Of a DNA stretch of 64,000 nucleotides, positions 1 to 9,000 are shown in pieces. Position 1 is the stretch's first letter. Each line of letters opens with the position of its first letter. The notes under the pieces are model-generated. The model was not told where the DNA came from and did no database searches. It saw only the letters and a list, made by a program, of their open reading frames with translations. The position numbers and the translations under genes are program-made. The DNA is from Cupriavidus alkaliphilus (GTDB lineage: Bacteria; Pseudomonadota; Gammaproteobacteria; Burkholderiales; Burkholderiaceae), in contig NZ_FMAD01000004.1 of the NCBI RefSeq assembly GCF_900094595.1, positions 186,001-250,000 of the forward strand. Reading direction: 5' to 3'.

Positions 1-941
1 CTGTAGAAGGTGGCGGCGTTGCTCGACTCATCCGCGCCGAACAGGTCGATGGTGACGCTGTAGTGGAAGTTCAGGTAGCGCTGGATGGTCGGCAGGTCGA
101 TCACGCCGGCCGCGCGCAGCTTCGCCGGATCGTCAGTCTTCAGCTCGTTCATCACCTGGCAGGTGCGCTGGATCACGCGCGACACGCCCGATTCGCCGAC
201 GAACATGTGGTGCGCTTCCTCGGTCAGCATGAATTTGGTGGTCCGTGCCAGCGGGTCGAACGCGCTCTCGGCCAGCGCGCACAGCTGGAACTTGCCGTCG
301 CGGTCGGTGAAGTAGGTGAACATGAAGAACGACAGCCAGTCGGGCGTCTGCTCGTTGAACGCCTGCAGGATGCGCGGGTTGTCCTGCTGGCCGCTGCGGC
401 GCTCCAGCAGTGCTTCGCCCTCTTCCCGGCCGTCGCGGCCGAAGTACTTGTGCAGCAGGTAGACCATGGCCCACAGGTGGCGGCCCTCTTCCACGTTTAC
501 CTGGAACAGGTTGCGCAGGTCGTACATGCTGGGCGCGGTCAGGCCAAGGTGGCGCTGCTGCTCGACCGACGCGGGCTCGGTATCGCCCTGCGTCACGATG
601 ATGCGGCGCAGGTTGGCGCGATATTCCCCGGGAATGTCCTGCCACGCGTCCTCGCCCTTGTGGTCGCCGAAGTGGATCTTGCGGTTGGCCTCGGCGGGGT
701 TCAGGAAGATGCCCCAGCGGTAGTCCGGCATCTTGACGTGGCCGAAGTGGGCCCAGCCCTGCGGATCGACGCTGATCGCGGTGCGCAGGTAGATGTCATG
801 GCTGTGCGAGCCCTCCGGGCCCATGTCGTTCCACCAGCTCAGGTAGTTGGGCTGCCATTGCTCGAGCGCGCGCTGCAGGGTGCGGTCTTCGCTGAGGTTG
901 ACGTTGTTGGGGATCTTGTCGCTGTAGTTGATGCCGGACAT
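1..941 (-). CDS. boxB: BoxB, benzoyl-CoA 2,3-epoxidase oxygenase subunit (3' part missing)
   Basis: Non-heme diiron oxygenase that, with reductase BoxA, epoxidises benzoyl-CoA in the cytoplasm. About 313 N-terminal codons are visible and the C-terminus runs off the left edge. The ATG at 939-941 follows an AGGAG site at good spacing. The visible protein has the E/H pattern of a ferritin-like diiron enzyme (VNVEEGRHLWAMVYLL, and TEEAHHMFVGES further on), together with the typical BoxB start MSGINYSDKIPNNVNL. Transcription is leftward, 44 bp behind boxC, so the two are almost certainly one operon controlled from the promoter near 2700. boxA would be expected nearby outside the window. Family assignment is from remembered sequence features and is strong. 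Confidence 0.95.
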   Translation of the reverse strand, partial: MSGINYSDKIPNNVNLSEDRTLQRALEQWQPNYLSWWNDMGPEGSHSHDIYLRTAISVDPQGWAHFGHVKMPDYRWGIFLNPAEANRKIHFGDHKGEDAWQDIPGEYRANLRRIIVTQGDTEPASVEQQRHLGLTAPSMYDLRNLFQVNVEEGRHLWAMVYLLHKYFGRDGREEGEALLERRSGQQDNPRILQAFNEQTPDWLSFFMFTYFTDRDGKFQLCALAESAFDPLARTTKFMLTEEAHHMFVGESGVSRVIQRTCQVMNELKTDDPAKLRAAGVIDLPTIQRYLNFHYSVTIDLFGADESSNAATFY

Positions 942-985
942 GGTGGTCTCCTGGGAGGACGATTCGGTTGTCGTTAGGTGCTGGA

Positions 986-2644
986 TCAGACGCGGTTCCA
1001 GTCGAAGGCAGCCTTGTCGCCCTTGCCGTAGACCTTGAGCGCACCCCTGTCGCCGACGGCGTTGGGGCGCTGGAAGATCCAGTTCTGCCACGCGGTCAGG
1101 CGGCCGAAGATGCGGGTGAACATGTTTTCCTGGCCGTTGAAGCGCAGGTTGGCTTCCATGCCGGTGAGCGCATCGGGCGACATCGCCACGCGCTCTTCCA
1201 ACGCGATGCGGACTTCATCGGTCCAGTCGATGTCGTCCGGGTTGGCGGTGACCAGGCCCAGCGCCCAGGCGGCGTCGGCATCGAGCGGCTGCCCTGCCCT
1301 GGCGCGCACGGCATCGAGCGCGGGCTGTTCGTCGTAGAAGCGGCGTCCCAGGCGGCTCTGGCCGGTGGCCATCGGGTACAGGCCGAAGTTGACGTCCGCC
1401 ACGGTGATCTTCGGCGCGCGCGCCTCGTCGTCAGGCAGCGCCAGGTGGTAGCTGCGGTCGCACGCCAGCGCCAACTCCAGGAAGGTGCCGGCAAAGCACG
1501 AATCCGGCTCGATCAGCGCGAACAGGCTGCGCGACGACACGTCCAGCCGGCTCAGCGTGCGGCGCAGCAGGCCGATGGTCTCGCGCACCAGCCAGTGGTC
1601 CTGGTGGGCTAGCAGCGTGGCGTCGGTGCCCAGCACCGCGGCGGCGTCGCCGCTGGTCTTGATCAGCCAGGTGCCGATATCCAGCTCGTTGGTGCGCATC
1701 GACAGGATCGCGTCTTCCAGTTCGCGCGCCAGCTGCAGCGGATACCAGCCGGCGCCGGCCTGCATGATCGCGTCGATGTCCTGCGGCTGCGCGCCGGTCG
1801 GTGCCTTCACCGTAAAGGTGGCGGTGCGGCCGGCCCGGTCGATCTCGACCGTGACGTGCGCATAGCGCAGCGCATCCGCTTCGATCACGCGCTCGATCGG
1901 CGCGAGCGCGACGCCCTGCGCATCGGCCGGGCGATCGCTCTGCGCGGCCAGCGCCAGCGCGCGTTCCCGCACCTTCTGCGCAAACACCGCGGGCTTGGCG
2001 ATATCGTCGACCAGGCGCCAGTCCTTGGCGCGCTGGCCGCGCACACCTTCGGTGGTGGTGCAGAAGATATCCGCAAGGTCATGGCGCACATGGCGCTTGT
2101 CGGTGACGCGGGTCAGGCCGCCGGTGCCCGGCAGCACGCCCAGCAGCGGCACTTCCGGCAGGCTCACCGCCGACGAGCGGTCGTCGACCAGCAGGATCTC
2201 GTCGCACGCCAGCGCCAGTTCATAGCCGCCGCCGGCGCAGGCGCCGTTGACCGCGGCCAGGAACTTGAGGCCGCTGTGCGCCGAGGAATCCTCGATGCCG
2301 TTGCGGGTCTCGTTGGTGAACTTGCAGAAGTTGACCTTCCACGCATGGCTGCTGACGCCGAGCATAAAGATATTGGCCCCGGAGCAGAACACCTTGTCCT
2401 TGCCGCTGGTGATGACCACGGTGCGCACTTCCGGATGCTCGAAGCGGACCCGGTTGAGCGCGTCGTTCAGTTCGATGTCGACGCCGAGGTCGTAGCTGTT
2501 GAGCTTGAGCTTGTAGCCGGGGCGCAGTCCGGCGTTCTCGTCGATGTCCACCGCCAGCGTGGCGACGGGACCGTCGAATGCCAGCTTCAGGTGCTTGTAG
2601 TGGGAAGGATCGGTCTGGTAGTCGACGCGGGGGGCGGTGGTCAC
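986..2644 (-). CDS. boxC: BoxC, 2,3-epoxybenzoyl-CoA dihydrolase (ring cleavage)
   Basis: Crotonase-superfamily enzyme that opens the ring of 2,3-epoxybenzoyl-CoA with two waters, giving 3,4-dehydroadipyl-CoA semialdehyde and formate. The protein is about 552 aa and contains two crotonase-like halves, including SGANIFMLGVSS and NGACAGGGYELALACD as the oxyanion-hole region, and a second copy LEPDSCFAGTFLELALACDRS. The preferred start is the GTG at 2642-2644: an AGGAGA at 2653-2658 sits 8 nt upstream. The longer in-frame ATG at 2671 lies inside a predicted BoxR box and has no ribosome site. It is the first gene of the leftward boxCB operon. Confidence 0.95.
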   Translation of the reverse strand: MTTAPRVDYQTDPSHYKHLKLAFDGPVATLAVDIDENAGLRPGYKLKLNSYDLGVDIELNDALNRVRFEHPEVRTVVITSGKDKVFCSGANIFMLGVSSHAWKVNFCKFTNETRNGIEDSSAHSGLKFLAAVNGACAGGGYELALACDEILLVDDRSSAVSLPEVPLLGVLPGTGGLTRVTDKRHVRHDLADIFCTTTEGVRGQRAKDWRLVDDIAKPAVFAQKVRERALALAAQSDRPADAQGVALAPIERVIEADALRYAHVTVEIDRAGRTATFTVKAPTGAQPQDIDAIMQAGAGWYPLQLARELEDAILSMRTNELDIGTWLIKTSGDAAAVLGTDATLLAHQDHWLVRETIGLLRRTLSRLDVSSRSLFALIEPDSCFAGTFLELALACDRSYHLALPDDEARAPKITVADVNFGLYPMATGQSRLGRRFYDEQPALDAVRARAGQPLDADAAWALGLVTANPDDIDWTDEVRIALEERVAMSPDALTGMEANLRFNGQENMFTRIFGRLTAWQNWIFQRPNAVGDRGALKVYGKGDKAAFDWNRV

Positions 2645-2666
2645 GGCGGGGTCTCCTCTGCGAAAC

Positions 2667-2747
2667 TGCACTATCGTGCATCAACGGGTATCTGGCTTGA
2701 ACGAACTATAGTTCATCAAACAGATCCTCGGCAAGCACTATTGTGCA
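2667..2747 (-). promoter_or_regulatory. boxCB promoter with three BoxR-type operator boxes
   Basis: Seen on the minus strand: a -35 TTGCCG (2729-2734), an 18-bp spacer and a -10 TATAGT (2705-2710). Three related 14-bp boxes cover it: TGCACTATCGTGCA (2667-2680, downstream of the start), a version centred on the perfect palindrome GAACTATAGTTC (2703-2714, over the -10), and AGCACTATTGTGCA (2734-2747, over the -35). BzdR/BoxR-type repressors are known to use TGCA repeats 6 bp apart, and the outer two boxes fit exactly or with one change. Spacing is about three helical turns between boxes, which suits cooperative repression released by benzoyl-CoA. The regulator assignment is inference. Confidence 0.75.
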
Positions 2748-2804
2748 GATTTCAGGGGGCGTGACCGGGAGTGCCCTCCAGTTCGGCTTGCAGGGGCAGC
2801 GCCG

Positions 2805-3767
2805 TCACACCGGCATGCGCAACGCCTCCCGCACCAGCCCCCGCAGGCCGGCAAAGGTGGCGTCAAGCGGCTGCGCGCTGGTGTCCAGCGAGAACTCCGC
2901 CTTGGAGTAAAAGGCGGCGCGGCCGGCCAGGATCTGGCGCAGGTCTTCCATGGCCTCCTTGCTGGCGGCCATGGGGCGGAAGTCGCCCTGCGCCCGCACC
3001 CGCTCCATATGGTCTTCCGGCTCGGCCTGCAGCCACACCGTGGTGCAGTGGGCCAGCAGCAGGTTGAAGGTGGCCGGGTCAGACACCAGGCCGCCCGGCG
3101 TGGCGATCACGGCCTCGGGATAGATCTGGATGGCCTCCTCCAGCGCGCGCCGCTCGTAGCGGCGATAGGCGTTCATGCCGTACAGGCCCTGGATCTCGGA
3201 AATGCTGCAGCCGGCGAATTTCTCGATCTCGCGACTCAGCTCGACGAACGGGAAATCCAGGTCCTCGGCCAGCATCCCGCCCAGCGTGGTCTTGCCCGCG
3301 CCGCGCAGCCCGATCAGCGCCACGCGCGGACTGCGCGCGGCCTGGGCCGAGTTCTCGCCGCCGGTGCCCAGCATCTCGCCCACGGCAATGCGCACGCGGC
3401 GCAGCGTGGCTTCGTCACGGTGCTCCAGCAGCTCGCGCAACAGGATCCATTCCGGCGACGAGGTGGTGACGTCGCCCAGCAGCCCGGCCAGCGTGCACTG
3501 CAGCGCCTCGGCCACGTGCTGCAGCACCAGGATGGAGGCGTTGCCGCTGCCGTATTCCAGGTTGGCGAGGTGACGCTCGGAGACGCCGGCTGCCTGCGCG
3601 GCGGCCTTGCGGGTCAGGCCGCGGCACGCTCGCTGCGCTCGTACGCGCTCGCCCAGCGACACCAGGAAGGGGTTCTTTTCCGGCCCGTTGGCGGCCGCGC
3701 CGCTTGAACCATGCTGCAGTTCCGCCTCGGGGGTTAACCCAGATTCATGCAATATAGTGCTTGACAT
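2805..3767 (-). CDS. boxR: BoxR, BzdR-type repressor with shikimate-kinase-like effector domain
   Basis: 320 aa. Residues about 35-95 form an XRE-type helix-turn-helix (LGERVRAQRACRGLTRKAAA, then GVSERHLANLEYG). Residues about 145-315 resemble shikimate kinase with a P-loop GLRGAGKTT. This fusion is the hallmark of BzdR/BoxR, in which the kinase-like domain senses benzoyl-CoA instead of catalysing phosphorylation. The ATG at 3765-3767 follows AGGGA. The gene lies between the boxCB operon and the divergent boxD operon, with TGCA-type boxes in both intergenic regions, so it probably represses both catabolic operons and itself. Benzoyl-CoA as inducer is known for the family and not shown here. 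Confidence 0.93.
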   Translation of the reverse strand: MSSTILHESGLTPEAELQHGSSGAAANGPEKNPFLVSLGERVRAQRACRGLTRKAAAQAAGVSERHLANLEYGSGNASILVLQHVAEALQCTLAGLLGDVTTSSPEWILLRELLEHRDEATLRRVRIAVGEMLGTGGENSAQAARSPRVALIGLRGAGKTTLGGMLAEDLDFPFVELSREIEKFAGCSISEIQGLYGMNAYRRYERRALEEAIQIYPEAVIATPGGLVSDPATFNLLLAHCTTVWLQAEPEDHMERVRAQGDFRPMAASKEAMEDLRQILAGRAAFYSKAEFSLDTSAQPLDATFAGLRGLVREALRMPV

Positions 3768-3810
3768 GATTTCCCTGCGGCTCTATTTTTCATACATGCA
3801 CAATAATGCA
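3748..3810 (+). promoter_or_regulatory. Divergent boxR / DUF4863-boxD promoter with two BoxR-type boxes
   Basis: The plus strand carries TTGACA (3761-3766), a 17-bp spacer and TATTTT (3784-3789), a good sigma-70 promoter for the rightward operon. TGCAATATAGTGCT (3748-3761) touches the -35, and TGCACAATAATGCA (3797-3810) lies just past the predicted start. Both have the TGCA-N6-TGC(A/T) layout of the boxes before boxC. The leftward boxR message must start in the same 90 bp, so the same sites could also give autorepression. The promoter call is from sequence; the regulator is inferred. Confidence 0.7.
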
Positions 3811-3856
3811 TGACGTCGGTGAAGGCAACCGGCGCATCAGACGGAGCCCCCTTCCT

Positions 3857-4321
3857 ATGACCCCCACTGAATTTCGCAGCCAGATTGCCCGGCTCACCGC
3901 GCAACTGGCCGGCCGCCCGCTCGATGCCGCGCTCGATGACTGGCTTAACGCCGAGCACGGCGCGGGCAGCCCCACTTACCAGCAACTGATGGCGTCATGC
4001 CAGGCTGGTGTCGCCGATGGTTGGCTGTGCGACCGCGAAGGCGGCGGCATCCGCTATGGCCGCATCTTCAGGCCCGCAGACGACCTGCACGGATTTTCGG
4101 TCGACGTGGTCGACATGCAGGACATTGCCGGCCCGCACCACAGCCATCCCGAAGGCGAGATCGACCTGATCATGCCGCTCGACGGCGACGCGCGCTTCGA
4201 CGGCCGCCCCGCCGGCTGGCTGGTGTGCCCGCCGGGCAGCGCCCATCGCCCCACCGTCAGCAACGGCCGCGCGCTGGTGCTGTACCTGCTGCCGCAAGGC
4301 CGCATCGACTTTACGCGCTGA
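3857..4321 (+). CDS. DUF4863 family protein (4-hydroxylaminobenzoate lyase-like) in the box operon
   Basis: 154 aa, small cupin-like protein with HHSHPEGEIDLIMPLDGDARF and a later CPPGSAHRPTV, giving several histidines that could bind a metal. The DUF4863 family includes the p-hydroxylaminobenzoate lyase PnbB, but members also recur in box clusters where no nitroaromatic route is evident. The start chosen is the ATG at 3857, behind CGGAG at 3842-3846; an upstream in-frame ATG at 3806 overlaps the second BoxR box and lacks a ribosome site. It stops 9 bp before boxD, so the two are co-transcribed. Its role in benzoyl-CoA degradation is unknown; protection from a reactive CoA intermediate is one possibility. 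Confidence 0.75.
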   Translation: MTPTEFRSQIARLTAQLAGRPLDAALDDWLNAEHGAGSPTYQQLMASCQAGVADGWLCDREGGGIRYGRIFRPADDLHGFSVDVVDMQDIAGPHHSHPEGEIDLIMPLDGDARFDGRPAGWLVCPPGSAHRPTVSNGRALVLYLLPQGRIDFTR

Positions 4322-4330
4322 GGCCTCCCC

Positions 4331-5878
4331 ATGACTGAACTGCTCTCCAATTACCTCGGCGGCACCTGGCAACGCGGCGGCGGCGCCGGCTCCCCGCTGT
4401 TCGATCCGGTGCTCGGCAACGAACTGGTGCGCGTCGACGCCGCCGGCCTGGACCTTGCAGCCGGCTTCGCGTTCGCCCGCGAGCAAGGCGGCGCCGCGTT
4501 ACGCGCGCTGACCTACCGGCAACGCGCGGCGCTGCTGGGCGAGGTGGTGAAGGTGCTGCAGGCCAATCGCGATGCCTATTACGACATCGCCACCGCCAAC
4601 AGCGGCACCGTGCGCAACGATTCCGCGGTCGACATCGACGGCGGCATCTTCACCCTGGGCACTTACGCCAGGTTGGGCGACGCGCTTGGCGACCGCCATT
4701 ACCTGCCCGACGGCGAAGCGGTGCGGCTGGGCAAGGATCCGCTGTTCCAGTCGCAGCATGTGCTGGTGCCCACGCGCGGGGTGGCGCTGTTTATCAATGC
4801 CTTCAATTTCCCGGCCTGGGGCCTGTGGGAGAAGGCCGCGCCGGCGCTGCTGGCGGGCGTGCCGGTGATCGTCAAACCCGCCACCGCGACGGCCTGGCTG
4901 ACCCAGCGCATGGTGCGCGACGTGGTCGAGGCCGGCATCCTGCCGGCCGGCGCGCTGTCGGTGGTGTGCGGCAGCGCCGCGGGCCTGCTGGACGCGCTGC
5001 GGCCGTTCGACGTGGTGTCGTTCACCGGTTCGGCCGACACCGCGGCGGTGATCCGCTCGCATGCGGCGATCGCCCGGCGCTCGGTGCGCGTGAACATCGA
5101 AGCGGACAGCATCAATTCCGCCGTGCTGCTGCCACAGGACGGCGCCGGCAGTGCCGCCTTCGACCTGCTGGCAAAGGAAGTGGTGCGCGAGATGACGGTC
5201 AAGTCCGGCCAGAAATGCACCGCGATCCGGCGCATATTCGTGCCCGAGGCGCTGTACGCCGAGGCCGCCGAGGCCATCGGCGCGCGGCTGTCCAAGGTGA
5301 CCGTGGGCAACCCGCGCCACGACTCGGTGCGCATGGGCGCACTGGTCAGCCGCGCGCAGTTCGACGCCGTGCAAGCGGGGCTGTCCGGTTTGCGCGCGCA
5401 CGCGCAAGTGCTGCATGACGGCGCGCGCCAGCCGCTGGTCGATGCCGACCCGGCGGTGGCGTGCTGCCTTGGCCCGACGCTGCTGGGCGTGACCGATGCC
5501 GACGCGGCCGCCGCGGTGCATGACACCGAAGTGTTCGGCCCGGTCGCCACGCTGCTGCCCTACCGGGATACGGCCCATGCCCTCGACCTGGTGCGCCGCG
5601 GCCAGGGCTCGCTGGTGGCCTCGCTCTATGGCAGCGACGCGGCCGCGCTCGGCGCCGCCGCGCTGGAGCTGGCAGACAGCCATGGCCGCGTGCATGTGAT
5701 TTCGCTCGACGTGGCGCAGCTGCACACCGGCCACGGCAACGTGATGCCGCAATCGCTGCACGGCGGCCCGGGCCGCGCCGGCGGCGGCGAAGAGCTGGGC
5801 GGCCTGCGCGCCCTGCACTTCTATCACCGCCGCAGCGCGATCCAGGCCAGCACCGCGGTGCTCGGCACCTTGGGCTGA
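4331..5878 (+). CDS. boxD: BoxD, 3,4-dehydroadipyl-CoA semialdehyde dehydrogenase (NADP)
   Basis: 515 aa aldehyde dehydrogenase of the PaaN/BoxD type. It oxidises the BoxC product semialdehyde to 3,4-dehydroadipyl-CoA, which then enters beta-oxidation. The catalytic cysteine is in SGQKCTA (Cys296) and the general base in NIEADSIN (Glu257); FINAFNFPAWG is the cofactor-loop region and SFTGS the glycine turn. It starts 9 bp after the DUF4863 gene and is followed after 86 bp by the CoA ligase. Length and motifs are normal for the family. Cytoplasmic. Confidence 0.93.
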   Translation: MTELLSNYLGGTWQRGGGAGSPLFDPVLGNELVRVDAAGLDLAAGFAFAREQGGAALRALTYRQRAALLGEVVKVLQANRDAYYDIATANSGTVRNDSAVDIDGGIFTLGTYARLGDALGDRHYLPDGEAVRLGKDPLFQSQHVLVPTRGVALFINAFNFPAWGLWEKAAPALLAGVPVIVKPATATAWLTQRMVRDVVEAGILPAGALSVVCGSAAGLLDALRPFDVVSFTGSADTAAVIRSHAAIARRSVRVNIEADSINSAVLLPQDGAGSAAFDLLAKEVVREMTVKSGQKCTAIRRIFVPEALYAEAAEAIGARLSKVTVGNPRHDSVRMGALVSRAQFDAVQAGLSGLRAHAQVLHDGARQPLVDADPAVACCLGPTLLGVTDADAAAAVHDTEVFGPVATLLPYRDTAHALDLVRRGQGSLVASLYGSDAAALGAAALELADSHGRVHVISLDVAQLHTGHGNVMPQSLHGGPGRAGGGEELGGLRALHFYHRRSAIQASTAVLGTLG

Positions 5879-5964
5879 GCCATCCGGCCCACCGCTTTCC
5901 CGCGCCGCCACATCCGCATGGCGGCGCGCGGCACACCGTACACCAGCAACAGGGGAGACAACCC

Positions 5965-7569
5965 ATGAACGCCACGCCCGCAGCGCCACCGGTCCGGCCA
6001 CCCGGCACCCCCTTCAACTTTGCCGCGCACCTGCTCGACTGCAATCTCGCGCGCGCCGGCAAGGTGGCCTATGTCGACGACGACGGCCAGCTCACTTATG
6101 GCGAACTCGACCAGCGGGTGCGGCGCCTGGCCGCGGCGCTGCTCGGCGCCGGCATCCGCCGCGAAGAGCGCGTGCTGCTGCTGATGCACGACTGCACCGA
6201 CTGGCCAGTGTGCTTTCTCGGCGCGATGTACGCCGGCATCGTCCCCGTTGCCGTCAACACCTTGCTGACCGCCGACGACTACGCCTACATGCTGCAGCAC
6301 AGCCGCGCCCAGGCGGTGCTGGTATCGGCCGCGCTGCTGCCGGTACTGCAGGAAGCGCTGGCGCGACCCGGGCATGAGGTGCGGCAGGTGCTGGTGTCGC
6401 GTGCGCAAGAAGCATTGCCCGATGGCGTGGCGGCGCTGGAAACGGCGCTGGCCGCGCAGGCTCCGCTGCCGGCGCCCGCCGCCACCGGTTGCGACGATCC
6501 CGGCTTCTGGCTCTACTCGTCGGGCTCGACCGGCCAGCCCAAGGGCGTGGTGCACAGCCACGGCAACCCCTACTGGACTGCGGCCCTCTACGCCGGGCCG
6601 GTGCTGGGCCTGAACGAGCAGGATGTGTGCTTCTCCGCGGCCAAGCTGTATTTCGCCTACGGGCTCGGCAACGGCCTGAGCTTTCCGCTCAGCGTCGGCG
6701 CCACGGTGGTGCTGATGGCCGAGCGGCCCACGCCCGATGCCACCTTCCGCCGCTGGCTGAAGCACCAGCCGACGGTGTTCTTCGGCGCGCCGACCGGCTA
6801 TGCCGGCCTGCTCGCGTCGCCGGCGCTGCCGGCTCGCGCCGAGGTGGCGCTGCGGCTGTGCTCGTCGGCCGGCGAAGCGCTGCCGGCGGAGATCGGTGAG
6901 CGTTTCACCTCGCATTTCGGCTGCGAGATCATCGACGGCATCGGCTCCACCGAGATGCTGCACATCTTCCTGTCCAATCGTCCCGGCCAGGTGCGCTACG
7001 GCACTACCGGCTGGCCGGTGCCGGGCTACACCATCGAGCTGCGCGACGAGGACGGCCGCGCGGTGCCCGACGGCGAGATCGGCGACCTGTATATCCAGGG
7101 CCCCAGCGCCGCGATGATGTACTGGGCCAACCGCGAGAAGTCGCGCGAGACCTTCCGCGGCGGCTGGACCAAGAGCGGCGACAAGTACGTGCGCAACGCC
7201 GACGGCACTTACAGCTACGCCGGGCGCAGCGACGACATGCTCAAGGTCAGCGGCATCTACGTGTCGCCGTTCGAGGTCGAGGCCACGCTGGTGCAGCACC
7301 CCGCGGTGCTCGAAGCCGCCGTGGTCGGCGTGCCCGACCACGACGGGCTGCTCAAGACCAAGGCCTTCGTGGTGCTGAAGGCCGGCGCGCAGCTGGGCGA
7401 GGACGAACTGAAGGCCTTCGTCAAAAACCGGCTGGCCGCCTTCAAGTACCCGCGCGCGATCGCCTTCGTCGAGGCGCTGCCCAAGACCGCCACCGGCAAG
7501 ATCCAGCGCTTCCTGTTGCGCGAACGAGAACTGCAGGCCGCCGCAGAGCGTGCCGCCGCGGTGGCGTGA
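5965..7569 (+). CDS. bclA: Benzoate:CoA ligase
   Basis: 534 aa ANL-superfamily ligase that activates benzoate with ATP and CoA, the entry step for the box pathway. The P-loop-like motif YSSGSTGQPKGVVHSHGNPYW lies near residues 182-202 (shown here only in part of its length it reads SSGSTGQPKG), the A5 motif is GIGSTEMLH, and the C-terminal catalytic lysine is in KTATGKIQRF (about Lys512). GGGGAG-type spacing before the ATG at 5965 supports the start. Its location between boxD and an AAHS transporter fixes benzoate as the most likely substrate, though 2-aminobenzoate or fluorobenzoate side activity is common in such ligases. Confidence 0.93.
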   Translation: MNATPAAPPVRPPGTPFNFAAHLLDCNLARAGKVAYVDDDGQLTYGELDQRVRRLAAALLGAGIRREERVLLLMHDCTDWPVCFLGAMYAGIVPVAVNTLLTADDYAYMLQHSRAQAVLVSAALLPVLQEALARPGHEVRQVLVSRAQEALPDGVAALETALAAQAPLPAPAATGCDDPGFWLYSSGSTGQPKGVVHSHGNPYWTAALYAGPVLGLNEQDVCFSAAKLYFAYGLGNGLSFPLSVGATVVLMAERPTPDATFRRWLKHQPTVFFGAPTGYAGLLASPALPARAEVALRLCSSAGEALPAEIGERFTSHFGCEIIDGIGSTEMLHIFLSNRPGQVRYGTTGWPVPGYTIELRDEDGRAVPDGEIGDLYIQGPSAAMMYWANREKSRETFRGGWTKSGDKYVRNADGTYSYAGRSDDMLKVSGIYVSPFEVEATLVQHPAVLEAAVVGVPDHDGLLKTKAFVVLKAGAQLGEDELKAFVKNRLAAFKYPRAIAFVEALPKTATGKIQRFLLRERELQAAAERAAAVA

Positions 7570-7615
7570 GCGGCAACGCCGCCCTGCCGCCACCCCAACC
7601 ATCCGGAGACAAACC

Positions 7616-8986
7616 ATGCGTCAGATCGATGTCCACCAGCTGGCCGACACGGCCCGCTTCAACCGCTTCCATGCGCTCATCCTGTTCTGGTGCGCGCTGA
7701 TCATCATCTTCGACGGCTATGACCTCGCCGTGGCCGGCATCGCGCTACCGTCGATCATGAAGGAGATGGGCGTGACCGCCACCAGCGCAGGCTTCATGGT
7801 CAGCTCGGCGCTGTTCGGCATGATGTTCGGCGCGATCTTTCTCGGCACCGTGGCCGACCGCATCGGGCGCCGGCACGCCATCGCCATCTGCGTGGCGCTG
7901 TTCAGCGTGTTCACCGCGGCGGCGGGCCTGACCAGCGATCCGGTCAGCTTCAGCGTGACGCGCTTCCTGGCGGGGCTGGGCATCGGCGGGGTCATGCCCA
8001 ACGTGGTGGCGCAGATGACCGAGTACTCGCCGCGCAAGCTGCGCGGCACGCTGGTGACGCTGATGTTCAGCGGCTATTCGGTCGGCGGCATGCTGGCCGC
8101 CCTGCTGGGCAAGGGACTGATCGAAAGCTACGGCTGGCAGTCGGTGTTCCTCGCCGCCGGCCTGCCGGTGGTGCTGATCCCGCTGGTGCTGCGCGCGCTG
8201 CCGGAGTCGATGCCCTACCTGCTCCGCACCGGCCAGACCGCCGCGCTGCAGTCGGTGGTATCGCGGCTGGCGCCCTCGCATCGCCCGCAGGCCGGCGATG
8301 TCTTTGTCCTGCCCGCGGACGAGGGTGCGGCCGGCGCCGCCGCAAGCGCGCCCATCCGCCGCCTGTTCCAGGACGGCCGCGGCGTCAGCACGGTGATGTT
8401 CTGGGTCGCGTTCTTCATGTGCCTGTTCATGGTGTACGCGCTCAGCTCGTGGCTGACCAAGCTGATGGCGGGCGCGGGCTACAGCCTGGGCTCGGCGCTG
8501 ACCTTCGTGCTGGTGCTGAACTTCGGCGCGATGCTGGGCGCCATCGGCGGCGGCTGGCTGGCCGATCGCCTGCCGATCAAGCATGTGCTGATCGGCATGT
8601 ACACGCTCGCGGCGGTGTCGATCACGCTGCTGGGCTATCCGATGCCCAGCGCCGCGCTGTTCGTGGTAGTGGGCCTGGCGGGCGCCTCCACCATCGGCAC
8701 GCAGATCGTTACCTATGCCTACGCGGGCCAGTTCTACCCGATGGCGGTGCGCGGCACCGGCATCGGCTGGGCTTCGGGCGTGGGGCGCAGCGGTGCCATC
8801 CTGGCGCCGATCGTGATTGGCGTGCTGGTGGGAATGTCGATGCCGCTGCAGCAGAACTTCATGGCGATGGCGATTCCGGCGGTCATCGCGGTGGGGGCGG
8901 TGTCGATGATCAACCACCGGCGCTCGGCCTCGGCGCAGGCCGAAGCCGCAGCGGCGCCGGTGCGCGCGGTTGTGCGCGAAGCCTGA
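7616..8986 (+). CDS. MFS aromatic acid:H+ symporter, probable benzoate transporter (BenK/PcaK type)
   Basis: 456 aa, 12 predicted membrane helices. The AAHS signature FDGYDLAVAGIALP is in helix 1 and DRIGRRHA in the loop between helices 2 and 3. The start is the ATG at 7616, with CCGGAGAC just before it; a longer in-frame ATG at 7550 lies inside the ligase gene. It is the last gene of the rightward box operon and is closed by the strong hairpin at 9001-9056. Substrate is inferred from context: benzoate import in the inner membrane. Confidence 0.85.
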   Translation: MRQIDVHQLADTARFNRFHALILFWCALIIIFDGYDLAVAGIALPSIMKEMGVTATSAGFMVSSALFGMMFGAIFLGTVADRIGRRHAIAICVALFSVFTAAAGLTSDPVSFSVTRFLAGLGIGGVMPNVVAQMTEYSPRKLRGTLVTLMFSGYSVGGMLAALLGKGLIESYGWQSVFLAAGLPVVLIPLVLRALPESMPYLLRTGQTAALQSVVSRLAPSHRPQAGDVFVLPADEGAAGAAASAPIRRLFQDGRGVSTVMFWVAFFMCLFMVYALSSWLTKLMAGAGYSLGSALTFVLVLNFGAMLGAIGGGWLADRLPIKHVLIGMYTLAAVSITLLGYPMPSAALFVVVGLAGASTIGTQIVTYAYAGQFYPMAVRGTGIGWASGVGRSGAILAPIVIGVLVGMSMPLQQNFMAMAIPAVIAVGAVSMINHRRSASAQAEAAAAPVRAVVREA

Positions 8987-9000
8987 GGGCAATTGCTCCG

